Below are positions 24,364 to 37,857 of a DNA stretch of 64,000 nt, piece by piece. A program made the position numbers and the translations under genes. The notes under the pieces are model-generated. The model searched no databases. It worked only from the letters and a program-made list of their open reading frames with translations, and had not been told where the DNA came from. Source of the DNA: Brachionus koreanus (lineage: Eukaryota > Rotifera > Eurotatoria > Ploima > Brachionidae); NCBI GenBank assembly GCA_016987375.1, contig PJRA01000263.1:1491409-1555408 (forward strand), in the 5' to 3' direction. The first letter of the stretch is position 1. Each line of letters begins with the position of its first letter.

Positions 24364-27300
24364 ATGGATAGCAAACAAGTCACTCATAATCCGGGTCGTT
24401 TCAAGCAGCAAAATAAAGCGCACAAAACTGGCCGACATCGCTCTAAAGGTGAAATAGACAAGAGCCACAAGGGAAAAGTGGGCATAAAGGCTTTGACAAA
24501 AAAGAACAAACTAAATGCCCAAAATAAAGACCAGCGAAAGAACAGGCTTAACCAAATTCGCAAAAACAAACGCGACCAAATACTTAACAAAAAAAGATCG
24601 ATTGGCTCATTAAGCGGATGTCCACATATAGTCGTATGATTTCTGAGTAGTTAAAAATTTTTTTTTCTAATCTATTATTTAGTCAATAATTCCACTCTCA
24701 ACCGATGTTAATTGCATGGATGTCATTGAACAAATTAACAATAGTGATCCAGAATCAAAAAAAAAAATCTCTGATGCGGGAATTTACACTCTGGAGTAAA
24801 ATTTAAATAAACTTTATTTTTAAAGATAAATATTTAAATTTTTAGATCGCCACGATTCAAATCAAAATATAACTTTATTATACCAAATCCAATGAACACC
24901 AATGCTATTCTTGACACATTAAAAGTAACTGATACTTGCCTTTTTATTTTGTCTGCAAAAAATGGTATGGACACATTTGGTGAATCGTTATTCGAAATGA
25001 TCTATAGTTTTCATCTTCCTACTAGCTTATTTATTGCTCAAGTACCATTCTGTTTTTTTTCTTTAAATTAATTTTCTACTCTTTTTATTTTCAGGGTATC
25101 AAAAATTTACCTCAAAAAATTCAAGGTTTAACAAAAGAAAATTTACAAAAAATAATCAATTCCAAGTAAGGTTTTGCATCTATTTATTAATAAGTAATGC
25201 TTATTAAAAGAAATAATTGAAGAGGCTTTGATTCAAAAGTTTTGACGCTTGATTCTGATTCTGATGGCCTCAATTTACTTTACAGAATATCTCAGCACAA
25301 ATTAACTGAGTCGAAATTCAATTCAATTCGATCATTTATTGTGGCCGAAAAGGTTGAATTTGAACCCTATAAAATTAATGTAAATATATTTTCATATTTT
25401 TTATTTAAATTTTTATGCCATTAAAAATAATTTATAGTAATTTTTTTTAAATAAAAAAAAATGTTACTTTCGATCACTTTAAGAACAATTATAATAAATC
25501 TTAAAATTTAAATATTTAGAATAATGCTAGTTATCTAATGTGTTGATGTGGCCTAGTGGCTTCACCGTAGTCTTGAAACGAGCAATGCTCGAGTTCAAAT
25601 CTTTATCTTGGAAAAAAATAATTTTGACTAAAATGATGAATTTTGCCATGCTAATGCTGAGTAAATTATAGAATTTACCATGAGCTAAGCTTAGTGCATA
25701 TCTGACTTAATTAATTAAAAATATTTAAATACTTTTTTATATTAAAAATAAAAGACTTGTAATATATATATGCTAATAGTTTATTTATGCTAATATTTTT
25801 TTTTAATTTTTTTTACAAAAATAAAACATTAAGCATTGTCGAAATTTTTTTTGTCACCAGAAAAGCTTTTAGTCAGAATTTTCCACTTATATATATCAAT
25901 TTCAGTTCTTCAAATTATCCTTTATCTCATTTCAAATAAATTGAACATGTTCTCGCAATAATTCTTGCACTTTTGTTTTGTCAATTAATCAAATGATTAA
26001 TTTTTAAAGTGGCAAAGTAAAACAAAGAATTGAAAGAATATTTCGGTTTTGTGAATTTTTGTACAAATGCTAAAAAAGCTAATAACTTTTTTTCAGAAGG
26101 CTTTTAATTAGTTATGTAAGCGTAAAAAATTGCAACAGATTTTCAGATTAAAAAAAATAAAAAATTAAAATCATAATAAAGTTAAATAAAATAAAATAAA
26201 GTAAAAAAAATCAGACTTGTTTTTAATTCACAAGTCTTAAGTCAAGTCAACTTTTAACTTTGACGTCGATTTTTGTGACTCAGACTTAAAACTATGACTT
26301 ATAAACAAGCCTGCAAATGATGAACAGATCATAACGAGCCATTCTTAAAATTCATCCTTTAATAATTTTTTAAATTTGTTTATCAAGTCTGAAATGGGTA
26401 CTTTGAAATTATATGGACATTTAAGAGGTCAAAATTTGAGCGTCAACTCCTTAATACATATGCCATCACTTGGTACATATCAGATGAGCGATATATACAC
26501 ATTAAAAAAAATAATGGATCAAGAAAATTGGGAATTAATTGAGCAGGCAGATCCATCAAAACAAGATTCGCTTGAGACCGAAGCACACTATGATGAAATG
26601 AATGCAGAACAGACTTGGCCCACAGAGCAAGAGTTAAATGACGCTCAAATTAAAAGAGTTAAGAAAAAAGTGCCCAAAGGCACGTCTGAGTATCAGGCAG
26701 CTTGGATTTTAGATTCAGAAGAAGAAGAGGTAACTGACGATGAAGATTATGATGATGATGATGACAATGAAGATAATAAGGAAAACGAAAGCTTCGATGA
26801 AGATGATGAAGACGAAAGTATTGATGATGATTTTGATTCTGAAGAAGAAATGGAAACTTTAACCATTGGAGCTGAGCAAAATAATAAATATGATGAAAAT
26901 ATTGATATGGATGAAGAGAAAACAACACTTGAGAAAATTAGAGAGGCACGCAGTCATGCACAATTTCCAGACGAAGTTGACACTCCTTTAGATCAGCCAG
27001 CTAGGATTCGATTCCAAAAATATCGAGGGCTCAAGAGCTTTAGAACATCACCATGGGATAAAAATGAAAATTTGCCTTTAGACTATGCAAGAATTTTTCA
27101 ATTTGAAGACATTAAAAAAACGTTTAAAAAAGTTTCCAAAGAGAGATTAGATGGAGCCGAAGCAGGCCAATTGGTTTGCGTACACATTAAAAATGTACCA
27201 TCATCAATACAAATTTTACCAGGCCATCCAATTATTGCCTATGGTCTTCTTAAGCATGAAAATAAAATGTCTTTGATTAATCTTAAGCTTAAAAGAGTCA

Positions 27301-27881
27301 ATTTAAATCTTTATAATTTACCAATAAAGTCAAAAGAAAGACTGGTATATCATGTTGGTTGTCGTAGATTTGAAGCAGATGCCATTTTTTCTCAACACTC
27401 GAATGGCGATAAGCATAAATTTGAACGCTTTATGCCTGAAGATTGCACATTTGTGGCAAGTTTGTTCGCTCCAATTACATTTTCACCCGCAAGCGTTTTG
27501 GTATTTAAAAAATTAGATAATGGTGACATGGTTCTTATAGCCACTGGTGCAGTGTTGTCAATTGATCCAAATAGAATTATTCTAAAGCGTATTGTTCTAA
27601 GTGGTCATCCATTTAAAGTATCTAATAAGAATGCTGTTGTGAGGTACATGTTTTTCAATCCAGATGATGTCAATTGGTTTAAACCAGTAGAGCTGAGAAC
27701 TAAATATGGACGAAGAGGACAGATTAAAGAGCCATTGGGAACACATGGGCACATGAAATGTCAGTTCAGTGATAGCATGAAATCTCAAGATACAGTTTTG
27801 ATGAATCTATACAAACGTGTCTATCCAAAGTGGGCATATTCGGATAGGTCAAATGACTTTAATAATAATCATATTATGTGA
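24364..27881 (+). CDS. TSR1: Pre-rRNA-processing protein TSR1 homologue
   Basis: Six exons (24364-24633, 24683-24795, 24846-25041, 25095-25165, 25223-25379, 26388-27881) give 766 aa; vertebrate TSR1 is about 800. TSR1 is a GTPase-like nucleolar and cytoplasmic factor of 40S ribosomal subunit maturation, related to BMS1 but lacking an active GTP site. Evidence: a Lys/Arg-rich N-terminus (FKQQNKAHKTGRHRSKG), an AARP2CN-like middle (GTLKLYGHLRGQ), EQTWPTEQEL, KVPKGTSEYQAAWILD, a long Asp/Glu run (about 380-425), and the C-terminal RFQKYRGLKSFRTSPWD (about 476), GHPFK, RYMFFNPDDVNWFKPVELR, KEPLGTHGHMKC and LYKRVYPKW motifs. A poly(A) signal AATAAA lies at 27890-27895, only 9 bp after the stop, so the 3' UTR is very short. 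Introns 1-4 are about 50 bp; intron 5 is 1 kb and carries a SINE-like sequence. Confidence 0.96.
25541..25735 (+). mobile_element. tRNA-derived SINE-like sequence in TSR1 intron 5
   Basis: A near-consensus RNA polymerase III A box, TGGCCTAGTGG (25549-25559), and a B box, GAGTTCAAATC (25591-25601), are spaced 31 bp apart as in tRNA genes. The acceptor arms do not pair, so it is not a working tRNA gene. A non-tRNA body follows to about 25735. This layout is that of a tRNA-headed SINE. Confidence 0.6.
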
Positions 27882-29120
27882 ATTGGTTAAATAAAGATTG
27901 AAAAAAAAATTTTTTTTTTTAAATTTTCAAATATTTATGTATATTAAGCAAAATTTTCAAGATTATGAAATCCATGAATAATTTTTGTTCACACTATTAA
28001 TATTATTATTATTTCGGTCATCAAAAGTAGAAAATCCAGATTTTTTTAAATATATTTTTATATACCGTTTTTTCATTTAGATTTTATGGCCTTAAAAATT
28101 TAATTTGAACAATTATTTTTTTTTTAATATTGTCAGCCTGACACCCTTCGTTAACTCTAATACTCAACAAACCATTAGCATTATTTATAATCTGTTTTAC
28201 CAGTGGCTCATCATTGCTTGCATGTTAATCAATAATATCATTCAGTTGAAATTCTTTTGGTTCAAAAATGTCAGATGATCATCATATTTGCACTTAGGCA
28301 GGTCCAATAACTCGTCTTGGTCTCCCTCATAGCCAACTGTTTCAAATTGTTGTATAAATTAAGCGAAAAAATTAAATTCTAATAGAACCAATTCATAATA
28401 AAAAAGAGTCAAATATTTTAATTTACAGAAGTTTGCTTAGTAATTTAATATTTTTATTTAGTAATTTACTCAATAAAATAAAAAAAAAACTGATTCACTT
28501 ATCTTCAGGTAAAACATCATCAAAAAAAACTCTATAGTAATTAATTCCGATTGTTTTATTTCAAAATAAATGAATTAAAATATTTAGAAATTAAGGAAGT
28601 TTGTAAAGATAAAATCAAGTTTTTTTTTTGTTTAAACTGAAGTTATTATTTTAAATTTCTGTTTCTTTCAGAAAAAAATCAAGTAAAAATTTTAAAATCA
28701 GGTCCATTTGATAGACCGATGATGTTAAGCATAGTAATTTTTTGCTTAAAATTGAAACTCAAATATTTTTTTGATCAAATTCAATAATTTTTACGTTTGA
28801 TTTAATAAAGTCTATTTTTAAGTTTCAGAAACTCAAGAAGCGCCTGCAAAAAATCTAAAAAAACAAAACCTCTTTTTTAAATATTAATAAAAAAAGAGGG
28901 AGGATGGTCTAGCATAAAAAATTCAAATAAATTGTAAAAATATTAAATATAAAAGTGAAATAAATGAATTAAAGAAAATTTTACAGTTTTTTACAATTTT
29001 ATTCTTCAAAAAAATAACACTTTACCTAATTTTACGTAAAATTTGTTATTTTTTCATTTTTTTTAAAAAGTAAAAGTTTTGTTAAAAAATTTTGGAACCT
29101 TTTCTCTTTTCAAATTTTTA
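27882..29120. other. Intergenic with a possible transposon relic
   Basis: Mostly plain AT-rich DNA. On the minus strand 28130-28340 has slightly higher GC and protein-like fragments (for example DQDELLDLPKCKYDDHL and EPLVKQIINNANGLLSIRV in different frames), which suggests a broken transposase or gene fragment. I cannot name it. Confidence 0.3.
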
Positions 29121-29129
29121 CGTAAAAAT

Positions 29130-29300
29130 TACTAAATAAAGTCAGAATGAAATTAAGTTTCTAGGTATCAAATTTAATTCTAACCTTAATTTAATCTGCT
29201 TATTGATGATTTTAAAGAATGTTATAATATAAGACTAAATCTATCAAACAAAAAATGGGCTCTTAATCAAAAAACGTTAGAAAACCTTTATAAATCTTAA
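29130..29300 (+). mobile_element. LINE relic, same family as 14955-15540
   Basis: Fragments FLGIKFNSNLN, then LNLSNKKWAL and KTLENLYKS occur in the order seen at 15040-15200 ([27 protein letters not shown]), separated by frameshifts. Confidence 0.65.
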
Positions 29301-29379
29301 GTCGGATCAATCCATTCACATTTATTTTACAGGAAACAAATAAATAAAAAATCAATAATATTTAACCATTTATGCATTA

Positions 29380-29900
29380 ACCTCTATGTTCTGTTGCTTG
29401 AACCAGTTGCTCACTGAGTGAGCTAAAGCTCCATCTAGTTGAAAAACCTAAGGGTCATTTGGAGGATTTTTTCTTAGGAGTTGATGCAGAAAAACTAATT
29501 AATTCGTCTTGTATAAATTTCGCATATGCCAGTGCCTTTGTAGGAAATGCATCCCCAAATACCGGCTGACCTTCCACCGTTTTGTAACCTTGAGATACAG
29601 AACTTCGGGTGAAATTTTCATTTTTAAACCATTTTACTACTACTTTTGATTTACGTCACTGAAAATAACTCTGGACCAATCACTAACTGTCCAATTAAGT
29701 CACTGTTTACATCTTATATCTTTTTTGTCTATCTTTTATGTTAAGAAGCGGTTTTCTGACCGCTGTATGAGACTCTTAACCCTTTTATTGGAGATATCTC
29801 ATTATAGTATACTTAATTATTTTATCTCGACTTTTTAGCAGACAAGACCCACGATCTGCCATTTTTGTGGGCTATAAAAATTTTTTTACCCATTTTTTGC
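29380..29900 (-). pseudogene. Tc1/mariner-type transposase relic
   Basis: Minus-strand fragments in order: GRSWVLSAKKSR (near 29870, like the G-R-P...LS linker), NWTVSDWSRVIFSDV (29690-29650, matching the Tc1 block that carries the first catalytic Asp), and LDGALAHSVSNWFKQQNIEV (about 29445-29390, matching the block with the second Asp). The spacing between the two Asp blocks is about 77 codons. Stops and frameshifts make it dead. Confidence 0.65.
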
Positions 29901-31157
29901 TATATTAAAGATTTTTTGGTAATGTCATTTACAGACCGAATGAAGAGTTGGAGAGCTTTTTAATTAAGCTGTTTACGAGCAAAATTTACTCAAAATTAGA
30001 GGATATTTAAGAATTAATTATAAAGGTGTGAAAAAAGGTAGTAATGATTGGTTAAAACTTTTAGATTACACGAACTTCTATACTTTTGCACCGACTTTTT
30101 TTTTAATTTTTAGAGGAAATGTTTTGATTATAAACTTTTAAAAAATAATTATAATAGATCAAATATTATGATAAATTTTTTTATATAATTTTATTATTAA
30201 TTTCAAATGTTAAAATTCTATTTGACTAATTATATTAAATTAAGTTTAATTAAAAACATTTTTTTTAAATTATATGACCAGAAAAAAAAATGGACAGAGT
30301 GATTGAAAAAAAAAATTTTTGTTGAATTTGACAAGCCCCTTATATTTTTATGTCGAGAGAAAAAAAAGTTTTCAAATTAGTGCTTTTATTTTTTTTCTTT
30401 TACACTCTAATATTTGTAAAATTCAAAACATTAAAAAATTTAGATAAATAAAATAATTAATTTCTAAACTTTTGCAACATACTGTATTTATTCAAAAAAC
30501 TAAACTAATAAACTTAATTTTTTTTGCCGAATTTTCAAATTGATGACAACTTGTTGATATCTAAGAAAGTGTACTTGGACAAGTCGAGTGATGAAAAAAA
30601 AATACAAAGACTTTTTTGTATAGTACTTGATTGTGCTGAATTTATAATGGTTGATGTTAATTGTTAAAGAACCATAAGAACTAAAAATATTTTCTATTAT
30701 ATGTCAATTTTCTTTATGCATTTTCTAAATTTTTTTATTTTTTTTAATTTTTATTATTATTGCTTATTAGCTTAGAAAAAGTTAAGTTATTAATATTTTC
30801 AAAAAGTGTCAAAATGAGTTAAAAATTGATTTTTTTTTTTTGCTTTGATTTCGAACTTTAAATTTCGACAGACACTGTTTTTTTTCGAATAGATAAAATT
30901 AAAAAAAAAACTCCAAAAATATATTTGATAAATCTTATATGATTTTTCAAGTCTAACATTTTTTTACTCTTTTTAATCTTAATTACATGACTTTCAATAT
31001 AAAGAACATGAATTTATAATTAAGTTGAATTTAAAATTATTATTTTTTCAATTTTTAGATAAAAAGAAAATTTTTCAAAATTAGAAAACTTAATTTTTTA
31101 TCTTATTTTATTTCAAATTTATTCATATGAAAAGTCAATTCTAAATGTCTAGCTGAA
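29901..31157. other. Intergenic region upstream of RICTOR
   Basis: AT-rich with no gene seen. An in-frame TGA at 31128-31130 precedes the RICTOR start, which supports the ATG at 31158. Confidence 0.45.
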
Positions 31158-34100
31158 ATGAGCAGGCGTTTTAACTCGAATATTTCACATCGAAGCAAAC
31201 ATCTACCAGTTAAACCAATCGATACTTTACTAAGCGAATTTTTAGATGTGTTTCGACTTGGATCGGACCCCAAATTAAATCTTGAAACTAAGATTCAGCT
31301 TCTCGAATCATTCCTAGCCTCATTTATCTCTTATTTTAAGAAATTAAACGAAGAACAAATCTCAATAGTCGAAAAGCTAACCGGTCACACGGAAACCATT
31401 TGTATTGCCTTACTCCTTAACATCATTCAACTTGAATCATCAAAAGTCCGGTTACTATCGCTGCGTCTAATTCTCTACTTGTCTCATTTGGAAGCATTTA
31501 ACTCCAAATTCCAAAAATTTAAAATAAACAATTTTATTATTCGCCTCATTGACTTGAAATTAACTGAGCAAGATGTTGCACTTTCTATTGAATACATAAG
31601 ACTTTTAGTACAACTTTATAGACAATATCTATCACACTCGATTATATATTGCCTATTAGGAGCAATCGAAGATCCTCGAAATAGAATAAATAATTTAATT
31701 GTAGAGACCCTTCTGGAAATTGCTCATGCACGGCCTGTAATTGCATGTGAATGCAAAATTTTTGATAATCTTATTGATTTCCTGCTCAATTCTATGCCTG
31801 AATCGGACTTTTATGTCGAAGTAATTATTCAGTGTTTTATTAAAACACTTGAGAATCCAGAGTGTCGAAAATTAGTAAATTTAGAAGACACTTTGTCCTA
31901 TATAATCAGTCCAATAGTCAATGCTGACTATGTGGCTCTTGGCTATGGTAGTTCAAAAGACCGGGAAGGACCGGTCGAGCCCAAAATTGAGAATATTATC
32001 AACACGTGTCAAACTGTTGTCTATACACTCATGAAAAGCTACAATGGTATCATGATACTAAGTCTTAATGAAGCCAAAATATTAAAAACACTTTTGTCGC
32101 CATTGAGCTGGTATATAAAGGCAAATAAGCGTGACACAAATCAAAATCTACCAGCCAACTCAAGGCATGCTGAGCGCGAGCTTTTAATTTTAAATTCTAT
32201 TTTAGATCTTTTTCATCGTATCTTTTTCATAGACAAATTGTCTCTTGAGCTATTTAGATCAAGAGGATCGACTAATCGTTCATCTTCAGTGAGCACATCA
32301 TGTTCAACGACTGTCAATTTATTAGAAGACGATTTTGTCAATCAGGAATGTGACTGTCTATTTGAATCTTTAGACTCGTTTTCTAGTCAATCAAACCTTA
32401 CCAATATGGCCATTGACAACAAGATATCAACTTATTCGTCATGTTTAAACTTATGTTTGACTTATAGAGTTTTTTTGCTAAAATTGCTGGCTGAAATAGG
32501 CATTTTCGAGTCTCTTTTAGACCTTTATTTTGGACTTCCAGTGTCGTTTATGCAAACTTTTAGTATGGAGAACAAAGATCCTGATCATTTAGTACAGAAA
32601 TATGCAGCTCTAAGTCTGAAAACAGTGAATTTATTCGCCCAACTCTATTATATGATAAATACACTTTTTTACAATGAATACTGTATAGACGATTTCACAC
32701 AAGGAGAATCTGATTTGAGCCCTTATAGCTCGGAAAAGAGTGTGTACAATGAAATGAAAAAGCTGAGTCTTATTTCTTACATGAGGCTGTTGGATTCTGA
32801 AGAGCGTGAAAGAGACATAATAAATTTTGTGACTCAATTTAGCTCTAAAAAAGAAATGCTTAAGAATGGACTGCATATTGAAACAGATAAATTAGCTAGA
32901 TTGGGATTTTATTCGCAGCAATTTTTGGCCAATTCGGGATTTTTGAGTTCTAAAAAATCTCAAATTGAAATCGAAATTTTAAATTCGCAAATATCTGATG
33001 GAAATGCTTTTTCTGAAAGTAAAAAGTAAATTTTTGACTTTTGATATATTTATACAAATTGAATAAAAATGTCTATTGTGAAATTCAAACACAAATAGAA
33101 AAAAAATTCTCTCGTTTTTGATAAATTAAAATTTACCTAAATAAAAAACATTTGAAAAAATATTGCAACTAAAAATATTTTTTCTTTAAAACAAAAAAAG
33201 AGAAAAAAAATTAAGCATCAATACGATTTAAATTGATTATTATTTTGATTTCAAAAGCAAAAGAAAGTAAAAGTTTAATTTTAGATAATAAAGGTGCAAC
33301 AAACTATATTTCACTTTGTTGCAGTATTTTCTTAAATGTTTGTTGTTTTAATAAAATTTTTTTCGATGTTTATTTGAATTTCACAAAACCGGTCTGACCG
33401 ACCAATATAGCGGTCAGGAAGTTCAGAATGGTCTAAATCTTCTTTTCAACCCTCATACGATTATAGAAATTTTTAATAAAGTTATAGAGATACAGATAAA
33501 AATTTTTCTACATAAACTTATTTACAGATTAATAAAAGATGAGAAAGTTTAGTCTTGTTCAAAATCTAAAAAGTTATCAAAAGGTGTTTTGAATTTATGA
33601 GTTGAGTTTGTTGACAAAACGAATTTGATAAATAGTTTTTTTAGCCTTGTTTCTAGTAGATCGATTTTTTAAAGTTTGATGTATAGTCTCTGTCGAGGTT
33701 TTAAATGGGAAACGTTTGATTGATCGGAGGATTTTATTTTGAAAAATTTGAAGGTCTTTAGAGATTCTTTGGGTACCATTTGTTATACAAAAGTCGTTAA
33801 TAGAGTTGATTGCTTTCTGGAAATGAAATTTGATGTCTTACTTTTTACTTCCTGTGAACCATATGGCTAAATCATCGGCAAAGAGAGCGTGTTGGACTTC
33901 GGGAGGGATATGTTTTGCTATGTTGCTAAAGTGTATAATAAAAAGAGTTGGAGAAATACAGCTACCTCGTGGAACACCACATGTTCCAGGTGCTCATAGG
34001 TGTTGATAGTTTGTCTTTGATCTTCATTTGAAACATTCTTCCTTCGAGAAAGCTTTTTATCCATTTCTTAATTTTTGGACACATAGGTAGGACTGTTAAT

Positions 34101-37100
34101 TTTGTTGAGGATGCCGATGTGGGGTGTCTTGTCGAGGTCGAAAAAGACTGATCCCGTCATTAGTTTTTTGTTAAAGCCTTGAATTATTGATTGGTTGAGT
34201 CTAAGTATATAGTCTTGAGGATTTTTTTCCTTCTAAAGCCTGATTAAGTCGGAGGTAGCAGATGGTTCTCTTCTTACCATTTTTGTAGTCTTGAGTTAAT
34301 GATTTTTTCTAAACATTTGCTTAGACAACTAATGAGGGATAAAGGCCTATAAGAAGTCACTAAATCCGGCGGCTTGTCCTTTTTCGGAATCATAACAATT
34401 TGAGCAATTTTCCATTTCTTCGGAATGTAGCTAGTTCCAATGAAGCATTAAATAGCTTGAGTATTCGATGAGAAGATTTTCTTTTGAGCCTGTTAATTTT
34501 TAAGATTTTCGATGGTTTTCATCCACTTTTACCTTTATTTAACTAATAGATTGAAATGATAGATATCAATAATTTAAACTAATTAAAAAGAAAAAGTGAG
34601 GTCTAAATCTACGATTTGTGTTGAATTGAATAGAAATATCTCAATTATAAGAATTCTCTCTTTTATTAAAAAAATTTATTCTTTTGAAAGAAAGATTGGG
34701 ACAAATTCTGAAGTTTAATAACCCGATTAATTTTACAATACGGGGCGCATGTTTAAACCCTTTTCATTAAAAAATGGGGGACCGGTTTCGACTGGGTAAT
34801 AATTGTAGTGTAGGTGATCAACTCGATGCAGAAGCCTCTGTGTCAGACCGGACCTGTTGCTCAAAAAGGTACTTGAAAAGGAGATGAGTGCCTTCCCATT
34901 ATTCATAAGGAGGCAATTATTAATTTCACACATTATATTAAAGCTTCTGTATTAAAGATATCCTATTTCCTAGCCAAGTGTCCGAAAGTTGACGACTTAA
35001 AAAAGTCTAGTTGGTTTGAACAAAAATTTTCTTAAAGAATATTTAAAACATAAATGATTTATTATTTTTTTGTAGGTAAAAGTAAGCTCTTTCATAATTC
35101 AAAGCTTATTTTTTCCTAGCCAAATAAACAATTTTTTATATTTTGATACAAATTAATTTTTTAGATCATAATCAGATTCCTCGTTATTAAAATATGCTAA
35201 AATGAAAATTTTTAACCATGCAATTAAATTATTCAATGAAAATTCTAAAAAAAAATTTTTTAATAATTGTATGAGTTAAATAAATAAATATTAGGAAAAA
35301 TTTTATTTTTTAAAAATTAATTTTTATTTCTAGTTTTTCACTTTTCGGAAGCTTTTTTTCAAAATCAGAAACAACTAATCTAGACGAACAAATATCTCGT
35401 CAAATCGATCAGACTCAAGTGCTCGAGTCAGATGCCTATTTAACAATGGATAATAAATTCAACTGGAATTGGCTCGAAATTATTAAACTATTCGAATTTT
35501 ACATACTAACCAAGTCAAGCTTTCATCCGAGATTTTTGCCAAGTGAATATGCCTTGGAATTAAATTCGAAATTTAAACATTTGTTTGATAACAAAAAAAT
35601 CAAAAAATTTTTCAAAAAATTATTCAATTTTTTTTCTTCGAGAAATTTTTCTCTCTCCGAAACTAAAACAATGTCTTTAACTAGGAATTTATCGTATCCG
35701 TCATTTCATCAAACCATCAACAACTTTGACCAAATCGCATGTTCTGGCTGTTATCTCATAGACTTTTGTCTCAACAACGCACATCTAAATGAAAAATATT
35801 TACTTCAAATAGTCGAAAGCCTAATTGACTACATTGACAAAGAGTTCAGTGAGTCTAGAGAGCATAATCATTTAAAGCCAGTTGTCAAAGAATCTCCTAT
35901 TGGCATGTGCATTCTTTTATTGGCTCACTTGACATCAAGCGACAAAGGAAATGAAATTCTTACCAAATTCAGAATGAATGACATGATGCTTGGACTGATG
36001 GAAAAAAGCAAGGACCTCTCATTTATTAAACTAATTTTGAGTGTTTTCAATTTTTATGTTTACAAGCCATCTCGTTTGATATTGGAAAAGTCACTCTGTT
36101 TCAATTCGATTTATATTCAAGGTGATCCTAATTTGATCATACAATACAATGAACTTCAAATATATGTCCTCAAACTTATTCTTAATTTATTTAGAGCCAA
36201 TAATCTAAAATTTGAAGTTTTCTTTGTTAAAATTTTGATTCAGTCTCTTTGTTCAACCAAAAACATGAAGCTTGAGATTCAAAGTGATGAGATAATAGAG
36301 TCATTTCGAATTTTAACCAATTTAAAGCTTATTCACATCGAATATTATCTTAGTCAAAGAATTGATTTTATTGACGAGCTAATAGATGAAATAGAAAATT
36401 TAGAAGTTCTAAAAGAAACATGGATTGTAAAAAATAGCAAAATAATCCGAGTTAAATTGGATTTTTTAATTTTTCGCTTGAAATTAAGCTATCAAAGTTT
36501 AAAAATCATGGAAATTGAAAAAATAGATCAATTAATAAAACAATGGTATGACCTTAGATTAGATAAGTTGTTTTTTAAGCTTACTGAACGCAAATTATTT
36601 GAATATCATGCTATAAATTCAAATTTTTCCAATGAACTTGATGACCGTGATGATTTTGATAATGACTTAACAAATCAAGAGCCAAAACTTGACAAAAAAC
36701 CATGCAGAATTTATCGCTTAACATCTGAATTGAATCGTAATGTTTCCTACATGTTATCAGCTCACTCTCGAATATTTCTTCCTTTTCACTTGAACACATC
36801 TCTTACTCGACTAGTATGCAAGCATTTTTTTAAAAGTTCTTTCTTAGACAACAAAACAACAGAACAGCTAAAATTACTGAAAATGTCCATAAATAATAAA
36901 GTAAATATAAAAGATTTAAAATCAGCTTTATGGTCTACAGCTTCGTTGTGCATAAACGAAGATGGTTTTCGCTATCTATCTCGCGTAAACTACAAAATTT
37001 TCAAAAATTTATTTGACTTTACAAGTCATTTTGTAAAATTGGTCGAATGTCATCCAAATTTGTCAATTAGATCCACTTCCTACATTTGTTTAAATTTGAT

Positions 37101-37857
37101 TTGCAGATCATGTACTGGTGCAAATTTGATAGGCAAAATAGGTTGGCACACCTTTCAACCAAATAGATTTACTCCAGCCAGAGCGTTCTATTCGCTCTTG
37201 TCTTCTTTATCCAAAGAACAACAAACTCTAAACTCTCATTCATCTATAGACACGGCCGTAATTTTGTTCAACTTGAATAGAACCAAGTCTAGCATTGGTC
37301 TAAAACAAATTAGAAAATATTTTGACTGTAATTTGTCAAATTATGAGCTGGAATACTTGTTCAAAAGAAATTTGGTTGATTTGGAAATGTTGGACGATAG
37401 AAGTTTTATTAAAATTTATGATAAGAATAGAGTAGCTGTTAATTTCGAAAATTTTTCAGTTCCTATTCGAATCAGTTTAATGGCTGTCGATGAAAGCTAT
37501 GAGCCATTTTATTACACAGAAAGTGATAAAGATTCTTGCTTTAGATGTGATTTGGATGAGTGTTTAAAATGTAATTTGAATAATTCTATTATGATTAAAA
37601 GTTTTAGTGAAAGAGATAAAAAAGTTGACCAAGAAATTTTGGAAAATATTGAACGTATTGTACCGCTGATAGAGTTTGAAGAAAGTCATAAAAATATAGT
37701 CAAACGACTTTTTCAATTAAAAAGGCAATCGCCCAACAGCTTTGATATTTGTATGTTTTTATTTGTTGTCAATAGATTTATGTCCATTTTTAATATTAAA
37801 TATAAATTGCGTAAAATACTGCAAGATTTGTTTAACGATCTAAATTTTATATATTAA
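31158..37857 (+). CDS. RICTOR: RICTOR homologue, defining subunit of TOR complex 2
   Basis: Two exons (31158-33025 and 35334-37857; the junction splits an Asn codon) give 1463 aa, shorter than the roughly 1700 aa of vertebrates because the Ser-rich middle is reduced. RICTOR is the helical-repeat scaffold of mTORC2, which phosphorylates AKT/SGK/PKC at membranes. Support: an N-terminal armadillo-like region with a RLLVQLYRQYLSHSIIYCLLGAIED segment as in Rictor_N, followed by a PECRKLVNL...SPIVNADY block; the NWNWLEI motif at the start of exon 2 (LDWNW in relatives); LPFHLNTSLTRLV; KSALWSTASL...SIRSTSYICLNLI (the conserved ALW/SIRGT block); and the C-terminal FDICMF...LRKILQDLFND segment. A poly(A) signal lies at 37903-37908. 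An in-frame stop 30 bp upstream fixes the start. The 2.3-kb intron contains an antisense LINE relic. Confidence 0.92.
33400..34470 (-). mobile_element. LINE reverse-transcriptase relic in the RICTOR intron
   Basis: Minus-strand conceptual fragments in order: VPKKDKPPDLVTSYRPLSLI (about 34390-34330), LEKI, then FFDLDKTPHIGIL, GVP(R)G with SPTLFIIHFSNIA, and ALFADDLAIWFTGSKK (33895-33845). The last contains the reverse-transcriptase catalytic FADD motif. Downstream RSIKRFPFKTSTE-like and NRSTRNK pieces follow. Several frameshifts and stops are present. The motif order is that of Jockey/R1-type LINEs. Confidence 0.8.
34733..34960. other. GC-elevated segment, probable transposon fragment
   Basis: Distinctly more GC-rich than the surrounding intron, with GGGGACCGGTTTCGACTGGG and CAGACCGGACCTG words. 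The minus strand is open for 66 codons but no domain is recognisable. It may be the untranslated end of a LINE. Confidence 0.3.

Noticed and set aside
25541..25612. A working tRNA gene
   Set aside because: The A and B boxes are good, but the acceptor and other stems do not pair. A SINE head fits better.
13256..37857. A functional TOR/autophagy/ribosome cluster (CLEC16A, TSR1, RICTOR)
   Set aside because: The genes have different strands, large transposon-filled spacers and no shared promoter. Their proximity is probably chance.
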